Assembly (NCBI RefSeq): GCF_024139115.2
Contig: NC_085139.1
Location: forward strand, 253,242,067-253,306,066
DNA from: Armigeres subalbatus
Taxonomy: Eukaryota; Arthropoda; Insecta; Diptera; Culicidae
Length of the DNA: 64,000 bases
Reading direction: 5' to 3'
Shown: piece by piece, positions 33,110-45,370 of the stretch
Layout: each line of letters starts with the position of its first letter
How positions within the stretch are numbered: the stretch's first letter is position 1
Program-made: the position numbers and the translations under genes
Notes under the pieces: model-generated
The model's database searches: none
What the model saw: only the letters and a program-made list of their open reading frames with translations
Told to the model about the DNA's origin: nothing

Positions 33110-35772
33110 TCGAAATTACCCGAATTTCCCCAGGGTCTTCCGGATGAACTCCCGGAGGAACTTCCGAAGAAACTCATGAAAAACTTTCCTGAACAATTTT
33201 GACGGAACTTTTTTAGGAATTCCGGGAAGAAAACATGAAGATACTTTTCGAATAATTCCCGGAGAAGCTTCCCGAAGAATTGCTGGAGAAGCACCCCAAC
33301 AAGTTTCTGGTGGAACCCTTGGAATTTTCCTATTCATGGAATTCCTGGAAAAATCCTGGAAGAATTCCTGGAAAAAATCCTAAGGAATTCTAACAAAAAC
33401 CTCTAAAGAAAATGATGGAGCAACTTCCGGAGGAATACATGAAGGAACTTCAGAAAAAAAAAATCCTGGATAATCTTCCGAACGAAGACATTTCTGGAGA
33501 AACTTCCTGAGGATTTGCTGGAGGAAATTGGATGGATTTTGTCAGAAGTTCCAAAAAGTATTCTTGGGGCAACCTTTCGAGGAATTCCTGGAAAAGCTTC
33601 CCGAATAATTCCTGGAGGAACTTTCAAACTAATTCTTGGAGGATCTTCTGGAGGAATTCCTGGAGAAACTTCAGAAGAAATTCTTGAAAAAAACTTCCAT
33701 AAGGAATTGCTGGATAAATTTGAATTGTTTTTTTGTTTTGGGAACTCCGGGAAGAGCTCTTGGAGAAACTTTCAGAGAAATTGCTTGAGAAGATTCTTGA
33801 AAAAATACTGAAAAGGCTTTCTGCAAAAGTTCATGGAGGAACTTCCCGAACATTTTCTGGAGGAATTCCTGAAAGAACTTTTGAGGGACCTTCCAAGGAA
33901 TTCCTGGAGGAACTTCCCGAGGACCTGGAGGAATTCCTGGAGGAACTTCTGGAGAAGTTCCTGAAAATTCATTGAGGAGCTTCCGGAAGAATTCCTGGAG
34001 GAACTTACGGAGGAATTCCTGGATTAAAGCTTCCGGAATAATTCCTGAAACAACTTCCGGCGAGGAATTCCTGGAGGAGCTTATGGAGGCATTCCTGGAA
34101 GAACTTCCGAAAGAATTCCTGGAGTTACTTCCGGAGTAATTCATTGAGTAACTAGTGGAGGAACTCCCCTAGGAAATTCTGGAGGAACTTCCGGAGGAAT
34201 TTCTGGAGGAACTTCCGAAGAAATTCCTGGAGGAACTTCTGGAGGAATTTCTGGAGGAACTTCCGAAGAAATTCCTGGAGGAACTTCTGGAGGAATTCCT
34301 GAAGGAACATCCGGAGGAGTTCCCGAAGGAACTTCTGTAGGAATTTCCGGAGGAGGAATTCTCGGAGGAACTTTCAGAGGAATTCCCGGAGGAACTTTCG
34401 GAGGAATTCCCGGAGGAACTTCCGGAGGAATTCCCGGAGGAACTCCCGGAAAAATTCCCGGAGGAACGTCCGGAGGAATTCCCGGAGGAACTTCCGGAGG
34501 AATTCCCGGAGGAACTTCCGGAGGAATTCCCGGAGGAACTTCCGGAGGAATTCCCGGAGGAACTTCCGGAGGAATTCCCGGAGGAACTTCCGGAGGAATT
34601 CCCGGAGGAACCTCCGGAGGAATTCCCGGAGGAACTTCCGGAGGAATTCCCGGAGGAACTTCCGGAGGAATTCCCGGAGGAACTTCCGGACGAACTTCTG
34701 CAGGAATTCCCGGAGGAACTTCTGCAGGAATTCCCGGAGGAACTTCCGGAGGAATTCCCGGAGGAACTTCCGGAGGAATTCCCGGAGGAACTTCCGGAGG
34801 AATTCCCGGAGGAATTCCCGGAGGAATTCCCGGAGGAACTTCCGGAGGAATTCCCGGAGGAACTTCTGGAGGAATTCCCGGAGGAACTTCCGGAGGAACT
34901 TCCGGATGAATTCCCGGAGGAACTTCCGGATGAATTCCCGGAAGAACTTCCGGAGGAATTTCCGATAGAACTTCCGAAGGAACTTCCGGAGGAATTCCCG
35001 GAGGAACTTCCGGAGGAATTCTCGGAGGATCTTCCGGAGGAATTCCCGGAGGAACTTCCGGAAGAATTCCTGGAGGAACTTCCGGAGGAATTCCCGGAGG
35101 AACTTCCGGAGGAATTCCCGGAGGAACTTCCGGAGGAATTCCCGGAGGAACTTCCGGAGGAATTCCCGGAGGAACTTCCGGAGGAATTCCCGGAGGAACT
35201 TCCGGAGAATTCCCGGAGGAACCTCCGGAGGAACTATCGGAGGAACTTCTGGAGGAATTCCCGAAAGAACTTCCGGAGGAACTTCCGGAGGAATTCCCGG
35301 GAGAACTTCCGGAGGAATTCCCGGAGGAACTTCCAGAGGAATTCCCGGAGGAACTTCCGGAGGAATTCCCAGAGGAGCTTCCGGAGGAATTCCCGGAGGA
35401 ACTTCTGGAGGAATTCCCGCAGGAATTCCCGGAGGAACTTCCGGAGAAATTCCTGGAGGATCTTCAGGAGGAATTGCTGGAGGATCTTCAGGAGGAATTG
35501 CTGGAGAAACTTTGGGAGCAATTCCTGGAGGAATTTCCAGAGGATTTTCTTGAGGACCTTCGGCGGATTTTTTGGAGCAACTTGCCGAGAAATTATACAA
35601 GGAACTTCCGGTGGAATTCTTGGAGGAACTTCCGTAGGGATTGCTGGACGAACTTCCGGAGGAATTCCCGGAGGAACTCCCGAAGGAATCTCCGGCGAAA
35701 TTCTTGGAGGAATTCCTGGAGGATCTTCCAGAAGAATTCCTGGAGGAACCTCCGGAGGAACTTCCGGAAGAA

Positions 35773-36460
35773 CTGAAATTTCTAGTGAAATTCATGGAGG
35801 ATTTTCCGGAAGAATTCCTGGAGAAACTTCCGAAGAAATTTCTGGAGGAAGTTCCGATGAAATTCTTTGAGGACCTTTCTGAGGAATTCCCGGAGGAACT
35901 TCCGGAGGAATTCCCGGAGGAACTTCCGGAGGAACTCCCGGAGAAACTTCCGGAGGAATTCTTGGAGGAACTTCCGGAGGAATTCTTGGAGGAACTTCCG
36001 GAGGAAATCTTGGAGGAACTTCCAGAGGATTTCCCGGAGGAACTTCCGGAGGAATTCCCGGAGAAACTTCCGGAGAAATTCCCGGAGGAACTTCCGGAGG
36101 AATTCCCGGAGGAACTTCCGGAGAAATTCCCGGAGGAACTGAAATTTCTAGTGGAATTCATGGAGGATTTTCCGGAAGAATTCCTGGAGAAACTTCCGAA
36201 GAAATTTCTGGAGGAAGCTCCGATGAAATTCTTTGAGGAGCTTTTTGAGGAACTCCCGGAGAAACTTCCGGAGGAATTCTTGGAGGAACTTCCGGAGGAA
36301 TTCTTGGAGGAACTTCCGGAGGAAATCTTGGAGGAACTTCCAGAGGATTTCCCGGAGGAACTTCCGGAGGAATTCCCGGAGAAACTTCCGGAGGAATTCC
36401 CGGAGGAACTTCCGGAGGAATTCCCGGAGGAACTTCCGGAGGAATTCCCGGAGGAACTTC
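35773..36460 (+). repeat. Higher-order duplication inside array C
   Basis: A diverged segment starting CTGAAATTTCTAGTG at 35773 recurs at 36139 (366 bp later). Further right the same alignment shows AGGAAATCTTGGAGGAACTT near 36002 and 36320 (318 bp apart), so the second copy has lost 48 bp, exactly two 24-bp units. This marks unequal exchange or replication slippage at the unit scale. Confidence 0.8.
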
Positions 36461-39400
36461 CGGAGAAATTCCCGGAGGAACTTCCGGAGGAATTCCCGGA
36501 GGAACTTCCGGAGGAATTCAGGAGGAACTTCGGAGGAATTCCTGAGGAACTTCCGGAGGAATTCCCGGAGGAACTTCGGAGGAATTCGGAGGAACTTCCG
36601 GAGGAATTCTGGAGGAACTTCCGGAGGAATTCGGAGGAACTTCCGGAGGAATTCCGGAGGAACTTCCGGAGGAATTCCTGAGGAACTTCGGAGGAATTCC
36701 CGGAGGAACTTCCGGAGGAATTCCCTGGAGGAACTTCCGGAGGAATTCGGAGGAACTTCCGGAGGAATTCCCGGAGGAACTTCCGGAGGAATTCCTGAGG
36801 AACTTCCGGAGGAATTCCTGGAGGAACTTCCGGAGGAATTCCCGGAGGAACTTCCGGAGGAATTCCGGAGGAACTTCGGAGGAATTCGGAGGAACTTCGG
36901 AGGAACTTCCGGAGGAATTCGGAGGAACTTCCGGAGGAATTCTGGAGGAACTTCCGAGGAATTCCGGAGGAACTTCCGGAGGAATTCCGGAGGAACTTCC
37001 GAGGAATTCCCGGAGGAACTTCCGGAGGAATTCCCGGAGGAACTTCCGGAGGAATTCCGGAGGAACTTCCGAGGAATTCTCGGAGGAACTTCCGGAGGAA
37101 TTCTCGGAGGAACTTCCGGAGGAATTCCCGGAGGAACTTCCGAGGAATTCCGGAGGAACTTCCGGAGGAATTCCGGAGGAACTTCCGAGGAATTCCCGGA
37201 GGAACTTCCGGAGGAATTCGGAGGAACTTCCGGAGGAATTCCGGAGGAACTTCCGAGGAATTCCCGGAGGAACTTCCGGAGGAATTCCAGGAGGAACTTC
37301 CGGAGGAATTCCGGAGGAACTTCCGGAGGAATTCCCGGAGGAACTTCCGGAGGAATTCCGGAGGAACTTCCGGAGGAATTCCCGGAGGAACTTCCGGAGG
37401 AATTCGGAGGAACTTCGGAGGAATTCCAGAGGAACTTCGGAGGAATTCCGGAGGAACTTCCGGAGGAATTCGGAGGAACTTCGGAGGAATTCCGGAGGAA
37501 CTTCCGGAGGAATTCCGGAGGAACTTCCGGAGGAATTCCCGAGGAACTTCCGGAGGAATTCGGAGGAACTTCCGAGGAATTCCCGGAGGAACTTCCGGAG
37601 GATATGCCGGAGGAACTTCCGGAGGAATTCCCGGAGGAACTTCCGGAGGAATTCCCGGAGGAACTTCCGGAGGAATTCCCGGAGGAACTTCCGGAGGAAT
37701 TCCCGGAGGAACTTCCGGAGGAATTCCCGGAGGAACTTCCGGAGGAATCCCCGGAGGAACTTCCGGAGGAATTCGGAGGAACTTCCGGAGGAATTCCCTG
37801 AGGAACTTCCGGAGGAATTCCCGGAGGAACTTCCGGAGGAATTCCCGGAGGAACTTCCGGAGGAATTCGGAGGAACTTCCGAGGAATTCCCGGAGGAACT
37901 TCGGAGGAATTCCCGGAGGAACTTCCGGAGGAATTCCGGAGGAACTTCCGGAGGAATTCCCTGAGGAACTTCCGGAGGAATTCCTGGAGGAACTTCGGAG
38001 GAATTCCGGAGGAACTTCCGGAGGAATTCCCGGAGGAACTTCGGAGGAATTCCCGGAGGAACTTCCGGAGGAATTCTGGAGGAACTTCCGAGGAATTCCC
38101 GGAGGAACTTCCGGAGGAATTCGGAGGAACTTCCGGAGGAATTCCCGGAGGAACTTCCGGAGGAATTCCCGGAGGAACTTCCGGAGGAATTCCCGGAGGA
38201 ACTTCCGGAGGAATTCCGGAGGAACTTCGGAGGAATTCGGAGGAACTTCCGGAGGAATTCCCGGAGGAACTTCCGAGGAATTCCGGAGGAACTTCGGAGG
38301 AATTCCCGGAGGAACTTCCGGAGGAATTCCGGAGGAACTTCCGGAGGAATTCCGGAGGAACTTCCGGAGGAATTCCGGAGGAACTTCCGGAGGAATTCCC
38401 GGAGGAACTTCCGAGGAATTCCCGGAGGAACTTCCGGAGGAATTCCGGAGGAACTTCCGGAGGAATTCCCGGAGGAACTTCCGGAGGAATTCGGAGGAAC
38501 TTCCGAGGAATTCCCGGAGGAACTTCCGAGGAATTCGGAGGAACTTCCGGAGGAATTCCTGAGGAACTTCCGGAGGAATTCTGGAGGAACTTCCGAGGAA
38601 TTCCCGGAGGAACTTCCGGAGGAATTCCGGAGGAACTTCCGGAGGAATTCCCGGAGGAACTTCGGAGGAATTCCCTGGAGGAACTTCCGAGGAATTCCGG
38701 AGGAACTTCCGGAGGAATTCCGGAGGAACTTCCGGAGGAATTCGGAGGAACTTCGGAGGAATTCCCGGAGGAACTTCCGGAAGAATTCCAGTGGAACTTC
38801 GGAGGAATTCGAGGAACTTCCGAGGAACTTCGGAGGAATTCGGAGGAACTTCTGGAGGAATTCCCGGAGGAACTTCTGGAGGAATTCCGGAGGAATTCCC
38901 GAGGAATTCCGGAGGAATTCCGAGGAACTTCCGGAGGAACTTCCGGAGGAACTTCGGAGGAACTTCGGAGGAACTTCCGGAGGAACTTCCGAGGAATTCG
39001 GAGGAACTTCCGGAGGAATTCCCGGAGGAACTTCCGAGGAATTCCGGAGGAACTTCCGGAGGAATTCCCGGAGGAACTTCCGGAGGAATTCCCGGAGGAA
39101 CTTCCGGAGGAATTCCAGGAGGAACTTCCGAGGAATTCCGGAGGAACTTCGGAGGAATTCAGGAGGAACTTCCGGAGGAATTCGGAGGAACTTCGGAGGA
39201 ATTCCCGGAGGAACTTCCGGAGGAATTCCCGGAGGAACTTCCGGAGGAATTCCCGGAGGAACTTCCGGAGGAATTCCCGGAGGAACTTCCGGAGGAATTC
39301 CCGGAGGAACTTCCGGAGGAATTCCCAGAGGAATTCCCGGAGGAATTCTAAGAGGAATTCCCTGAGGTATTCCCAGAGGAATTCCCAGAGGAATTCCCGG

Positions 39401-40734
39401 AGGAATTCCCAGAGGAATTCCCAGAGAAATTCCCGGAGGAATTCCCAGAGGAATTCCCGGAGGAATTCCCAGAGGAATTCCCGGAGGAATTCCCAGAGGA
39501 ATTCTCAGAGGAATTCTCGGAGGAATTCCCAGAGGAATTCCCGGAGGAATTCCCAGAGGAATTCCCGGAGGAATTCCCAGAGGAATTCCCGGAGGAATTC
39601 CCAGAGGAATTCCCGGGGGAATTCCCAGAGGAATTCGCGGAGGAACTTTCAGAGGAATTGCCGGAGGAATTCTTGGAAGAACTTCCGGAGTATTTCCCAG
39701 AGGAACTTCCTGAGGAATTTGTGGAGGAGCTTCAAGAGAATTTCCCGGAGGAACTTCTGGAGGAATTCCCAGAGGAATTCCCGGAAGAGTTCCCAGAGGA
39801 ATTCCCGGAAGAATTCCCAGAGGAATTCCCAGAGAAATTCCCAGAGGAATTCCCAGAGAAATTCACGGAGGAATTCCCAGAGAAATTCCCGGAGGAATTC
39901 CCAGAGAAATTCCCGGAGGAATTCCCAGAGGAATTCCCGGAGGAATTCCCAGAGGAATTCCCGGTGGAATTCCTAGAGGAATTCCCGGAGGAACTTCCGG
40001 AGGAATTCCCGCAGGAACTTTCAGAGGAATTGCCGGAGGAATTCTTGGAAGAACTTCCGAAGTATTTCCCAGAGGAACTTCCTGAGGATTTTGTGGAGGA
40101 ACTTCCGGAAAAACTTCCGGAGAATTTCCCAGAGGAACTTCTGGAGGAACTCCAGGTTCCTCCGAAGAATTCCTGGAGGAACTTCCGGAGGAATTCCTGG
40201 ACTAACTTCGGGAGGAATTCCTGGAGGAACTTCCGGAGGAGTTCCTGGAGGAACTTCCGGAGAAATTTCTGGAAAAACTTCCGGAGAGATTCCTGTGGAA
40301 CTTCCGGAGGAATTTCTGGAGAAACTTTAGAAGGAATTTCAGTAGGAACTCCTGGAGGAATTATTGGAAGAACTTCCAGAGGAATTACTGGAAGAACTTC
40401 CAGAGGAATTCCTGGAAGATCCTCGGGAGGAATTCGTGATGGAACTTCTGAAGGAATTCCTGGAGAAACTTCCGGATGTATTTCTGAAGAAACTTCCGGT
40501 GGAATTTTTAGAGAAACTTCCGGAGAAATTCTTGAAGAATCTTCCGGAGGAACTTCCGGAGGATTTACTAGCGGAACTTACAGAAGAATTCCCGGAGGAA
40601 CTTTCGAAGGAATTCCCGGAGGCACTCCCGGAGGAATTCCTGAAGGAACTTCTGGAAGAATTCCTGGAGGAACTTCCGTAGAAATTCCTTGAGGAACATC
40701 CGGAAGAATATCAGAATTCAGAATTACTTCAATA

Positions 40735-40842
40735 CATAGGGAAACAGTTCGACACTTCATCTCATAGCTCCCATTTTAATCCCATCAAAATCAAAACAAT
40801 GAAAAGGTATTTGATTTGTTTTTGTGATTTTTTTCAACTCAC
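40735..40842. repeat. Dispersed repeat fragment interrupting array C
   Basis: This unique-looking gap in array C contains CATCTCATAGCTC, a CAAAACA-type run and TTTTGTGATTTTTTT in the same order as at 58146-58233. Both copies also lie near a GGGAAACRGTTC-like word. It is a diverged dispersed repeat of unknown class. Confidence 0.45.
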
Positions 40843-40844
40843 AT

Positions 40845-41110
40845 TCCTCCGGAAGTTTCTCCAGGAATTCCTCCTGAAGTTTCTCCAGGAATTCCTCCGG
40901 AAGTTGTTCAGGAATTCCTCCGGAGGTTCCTCCAAGAGATCCGGTAGTTCGTCCAGGAATTCCTCCCGAAGTACCTCCAGGAATTCCTCCCGAAGTACCT
41001 CCAGGAATTCCTCTCGAAGTTCCTCCAGGAATTCCTCCCGAAGTTCCTCCAGGAATTCCTCCCGAAGTTCCTCCAGGAATTCCTCCCGAAGTTCCTCCAG
41101 GAATTCCTGG
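40845..41110 (-). repeat. Inverted block of array C units
   Basis: Here the plus strand reads AGGAATTCCTCC and GAAGTTCCTCC-type units, the reverse complement of the flanking array. At about 41110 the orientation flips back through the palindromic word AGGAATTCCTGGA. The forward-reverse-forward order gives a large potential hairpin at the right end of the array. Confidence 0.85.
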
Positions 41111-41690
41111 AGAATCTTTTGGAAGAATTTCCGGAGGAACTTCTGGAGGAATTCCTGGACGAACTACCGGATCTCTTGGAGGAACGTCCGGAGGAATACG
41201 TGGAGGAACTTCCGCAGGAATTCCTGAACAACTTTCGGAGGAATTCCTGGAGGAACCTCCTGAGGAATTTCTGGAGGAACTTCTGGTGGAATTCCTGGAT
41301 GAACTTCCGGAGAAATTCCTGAAGAAGCTTCCGGAGAAATTCCCGGAGCAATTCCCGAAGTAATTCCTGGAGAAACTTCCGGAGGAATTCTTGGAGGAAA
41401 TTCCTTAGGAATTCCCGGAGGAACTTTCGGAGGAACTACCGGAGGATTTCTGGAGGAACTTCCAGAGGAATTCCCGGAGGAACTTTCGGAGGAATTCCCG
41501 GAGCAATTCCCGAAGCAATTCTTGGAGAAACTTCCGGATGAACTTCCGGAGGAATTCCCGGAGTTACTCCCGGAGGAATTCCTGAAGGAACTTCTGGAAG
41601 AATTCCTGGACGAAACTCTGGAGGGATTTCCGCAGGAATTCCTGGAGGAACATCCGGAGGAATATCAGAATTCAGAAACGTGGGTACGCA

Positions 41691-44689
41691 TCACCCTTAT
41701 TGGTGCACTTGGGTTATATCCATCTCAAGCACACCTTTCTGGGGTTATCCCATCATACCAACAGGTATACTAAACCGTGCCCTTTAGAGTCGCTGTCTTC
41801 ATAATAAAAACTTAAATCACTTTCACGTTTCGATCATTCCAATGACGACGACAATCCATCACCGTTTCTCAGTGTGTCACCTTTGCGCGCGGTTGGAATT
41901 TATTGCCCGTCCTATAGCAGCAGGGCTTGCGTAGGTGAATTCCTGTTTCACAGCTCCGGTTGCAATAAACAAGCTAAGGAATCATCGCTAAGAATGCTTT
42001 TATCATGAGGACACAATCACCGACGGTGCTATGAATCACAAATTCCTCCGATGACGCGTCCCTAAATGCCAATGGTGTGGTCAAGATGAGAAGCTATTCG
42101 ACAACAATGATGTAACTCCAGCAATGCGATTTCTTATCGGTGCCGTTCGGTAAATTTCATTCCGTCAAGTGATTGGCAGTTCAATGTCCACATGGGGCAG
42201 AACAATATCGCTTCGACGACCTCTTCTCAATAATAATGAGAAAAGTGCAAACGAAACCAGGTCGAGACCACCTCCCGTTCCCCCGGCAGTACGGCACGTC
42301 GACGATGGGTGATGATGATGGCTGGCCATGTGACCTCATATCAATCGGTTTCGCTGTGTTGTAGGTAGATCGCGCACCTTAAATCGCTCTCGTGCGCGCG
42401 CGATTCCGAACCACTACCGCTCTCAAGGCCGGGCGTAATTCACGCACGCAAACGCAAAAAAAAAATCGACATACGGTCGAGATGCGGATTTGGGTATACA
42501 AAACTTCACTGACAGCAAACAATGCAATGGCCATATTTCGGTTTGGAATCCAATCGGGGCGGGGGGGTTCGCATCATTATTCAATCTTTGCAGTCAGTCA
42601 GTTGGTCAGTGTTGGCACGACCCGCGGCCCCGGTCCGGCCAGCAGCGCTCGTCGTCGGCAATCTGATTCAATATTTGCAGCATACAAATGATGCAATTAC
42701 CATTATTTTCATTGGTACACACACACGGTTGTTGGGGGCGAACATCACGATCGTAGAAATGATGGCAAACGCCGTGAGGGTGATGATATTCGGATCGCGC
42801 GCAAATGGGGTTGGTGATTTTTACGGTTTTAAATAGGCTTTATTGGAATTGCATTTCTTCGGTACACTTTCGAATATATTTGTGAACAACTTCCGAGATA
42901 ATCATTAGTCTCATTGAAAAATTGTGTAGGCATGTTAAATGTTTGTGCATAAAAACTTTTAAGCTTGTCATATGAAAACAATTTTTTCTAGTCAACTTTT
43001 CTAAGATGAAATATGCCAAACATTCGTTTAAAGCTTTACATGCGTATGATGCGAACTTCTTGACATTTTGCTGTTAGCTTTAAACGTTTTTGAATGCTAT
43101 TTGAAGCATCGAAACAGATGTTATAATTATAATTCGTAATCATTATTATTCGATAAACATAAGCTTGATGCAGTATCCCAAAACTTGTAATAAATTCTCC
43201 GGTGTAGTACACCCGTTTCACAAGGCTAGATGATGATTGACTATGGATGCGGACAGGTAATTGCAAACCATGTTCCTCCACCACAATCAGAAAAATTACA
43301 ATTATCTGACGACGTCGACGTGACATCAATCTTCCTCTCGACTACTATAGTTTGCCGATAGAGATGATGACGACGACAACAACAATAGCAACGAAAACGA
43401 TGATGACACAGATTTTCCATAAGATGAGCTTTTTTGCAAAGCACGTTCCCATCTTGACCATATCTGAGACTGAGTTATTGCTAATCCGCGCATTCTCTAT
43501 CCCAAACCTCGTTGGTGGTGTCAATCTGCATTAGGAAATGCTTCATCCCCTCGTTCGTTCGGTGGATGACTAAAAATAGTCTTCAAATGATCGAATCTCT
43601 GCAAATAAATAATCACTCGCTCGCAAGCACAAAACACAGGTCCAGTTGACCTTCAATCTCTGTGCTATTGCTGGTGGTGCTGCTGCTGCTGTGAATCCCT
43701 CACCATCATCCCCACATATAAATAGATTGCTGTCGTTTGTACACTGTACGTGTACAGATAAATGGATGTAAAACTAAAAGTGCACTTCTACTGAATAACT
43801 ATTGTTGAATTACAAATCTAGTAGCTATTTTTCACAAAATACATTTTGTGCAAGATTTCCAACGGAGGGTGGCGTCTCCCTTGTGAAGATTTATAAACAA
43901 ATAACTCACCAATCCTATAAAGCAAATGCAAAATTTGCATAAAATTAAAAATCTCGGAAAATGCAAACTCTGTGTCGAAATGCTAAGCTAAGTTTTTAAG
44001 CAAAACTGACATAAGCTGAAATAAGATTGAAATTCGTTAAGTGCTACGTCTGTTTGTCTGTGCAACATGCATGTGACGATGACGACCGATTATTATTATT
44101 ATTATTGTAGTATACGGGGCGGGCAGTCGTCGGGCGGACGGATGTAGGCAGATTGTGCTTTTCCGTACCGACCGCACATAGCTAATGCGGATTGGCGGAC
44201 GGATGGACGGGCCAATCAAATAGCAACCGGAGCAGAACGATTCCGATTATCAAAACAAACCTAGATTTGTGAATCCAAATGATGGTGGTGAATCAATAGA
44301 GAGAGAGAGGCGCCAACTTCAGTGTACAGCGCGCACACACGGTCGGACTGGCTGGAAATGGGGCAATTTTCTGGAAGAGGTTGCGAAATTAAAATTGTTT
44401 TTATCGAGAATGATGAAATTGTTGCAGCAGTTGTTATGATAGTATAAAATCATTACCAGTCAGCGAGTAGAATACGACATGGGCGACATTGCGTACGTGA
44501 CCCAGGAACATGCGAGTTCCAGGAAGTCAAAGGAAATCAGCATTAACCAGTCAGCACGAATGGTAAATGGTTCGCTTTATAGACAAAAAGGCAAACGTTA
44601 AATGTCAGGGTGAATTGCATCAAGTGATTAGGTTGAAAAGGTTATTTGGCCGAATACCTTTTATTTGAATAGTTGAACTTATTCATTTA
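41691..44689. other. Unattributed non-coding DNA
   Basis: No gene could be supported. 42370-42830 is CpG-richer and contains several TCAGT initiator-like words (42594-42610), which could be promoter sequence but have no supporting TATA box or ORF. Simple repeats: (TGC)n at 43678-43692 and (ATT)n at 44089-44106. Confidence 0.45.
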
Positions 44690-45150
44690 TTAGGTGTGAA
44701 ATCTGAAAATTGAGAAGTCTGAAGAGAGAAATGAAAAATGAGAAAAGAAGTGCGAAGAGACAAATGCGAAAAGGGAAGTGAGAAATGAGAAAAGAGAATG
44801 AGAAGTGAGTCATGATAAGTAAAATGTGATGGGTGGGAAATGGAAAATGAGAGATGATAATTGGGGAGTAAGAACAAGATTTAAGAAGCACGGTAAAAAG
44901 GGAAAAGGATTAGGAAGAATAAGGAAAAATCCAAAAGTAAGCAGGAATTAGGATTATTTTCTCACTTTTCAATTCTTATTTCTTGATTGTCATTTCTTAC
45001 TTCCACTCACACCTAATTTCCTATTCTTTACTTCAAACTTCTTACTTTTCATTTCTTATCATTTCTCATTTCTCATTCAGGACTTCTCATTATTCATTAC
45101 TTATTTCTCACTACTTATTTATGATTTTCTACTTCTCAAATGTCAACTCC
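44690..45150. repeat. Polypurine tract facing a polypyrimidine tract (imperfect inverted repeat)
   Basis: 44697-44900 is built of GAGAAATGAGAAAAG-type words (almost no C). 44953-45150 is built of the complementary TTTCTCATTTCTTAC-type words. The two halves are inverted relative to each other, so the region could form a large imperfect hairpin. Both-strand frames such as 44683-44877 are repeat translations. Confidence 0.75.
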
Positions 45151-45183
45151 AAAAAGACATTCAAGCTAAAAACTGTCTAAGAC

Positions 45184-45370
45184 TTCCATTTAATTCGACA
45201 ACGTTTTGTTATCTTTACGGATACGTATTTCAACCTCAACTGTGAGGCCGTCTTCAGTGTCTCGTACTCGACTCGAGTCGAGTCAAGTACGAAATACTGA
45301 AGACGGCCTCGCAGTTGAGGTTGAAATACGTATCTGTAAAGATAACAAAACGTGGTGGAATTTAATGGAA
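45184..45370. repeat. 187-bp near-perfect palindrome (MITE-like)
   Basis: TTCCATT at 45184 pairs with AATGGAA ending at 45370. The arms match with few mismatches and no outer indel through ACGTTTTGTTATCTTTAC (45201 onwards) and ATACGTATTTCAACCTCAAC to a centre at about 45277 rich in ACTCGAGTC. Near-complete palindromes of this size are typical of small foldback elements; no target duplication is clear. Confidence 0.85.

Larger units (their letters stand above)
33110..41690 (+). repeat. Array C: 24-bp satellite of alternating 12-mers GGAGGAATTCCC / GGAGGAACTTCC
   Basis: Zones differ. 33110-34130 and 40000-41690 are diverged (GGAATTCCTGGA variants). 34370-35460 is a nearly pure 24-bp alternation. 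36510-39330 mixes 12-mers with 11-mers that have lost one G or C. 39330-39990 is mostly alternating GGAATTCCCAGA and GGAATTCCCGGA. Most units carry an EcoRI site (GAATTC). Both 12-mers have palindromic cores (GGAATTCC, GGAA-C-TTCC). The 24-bp period is a multiple of three, so long frames persist: [12 protein letters not shown] on the plus strand (35641-36681, 39658-40692) and [12 protein letters not shown] or [12 protein letters not shown] on the minus (34374-36161). Frames swap at each 1-bp deletion, no motif exists, and these are not genes. Confidence 0.95.

Noticed and set aside
34374..36161. 595-codon minus-strand frame (Ser/Gly-, Pro- then FLR-rich) as a structural protein
   Set aside because: It is a translation of array C whose apparent domain changes are frame switches at 1-bp indels in the repeat.
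35641..40692. Acidic PEEL/PEEF repeat proteins on the plus strand
   Set aside because: The 24-bp period keeps a frame open by chance; the frames break or swap wherever an 11-mer occurs.
42390..42836. CpG-rich stretch with several TCAGT words as a host promoter
   Set aside because: Initiator-like pentamers are common; no TATA box, downstream element or ORF in a consistent position.
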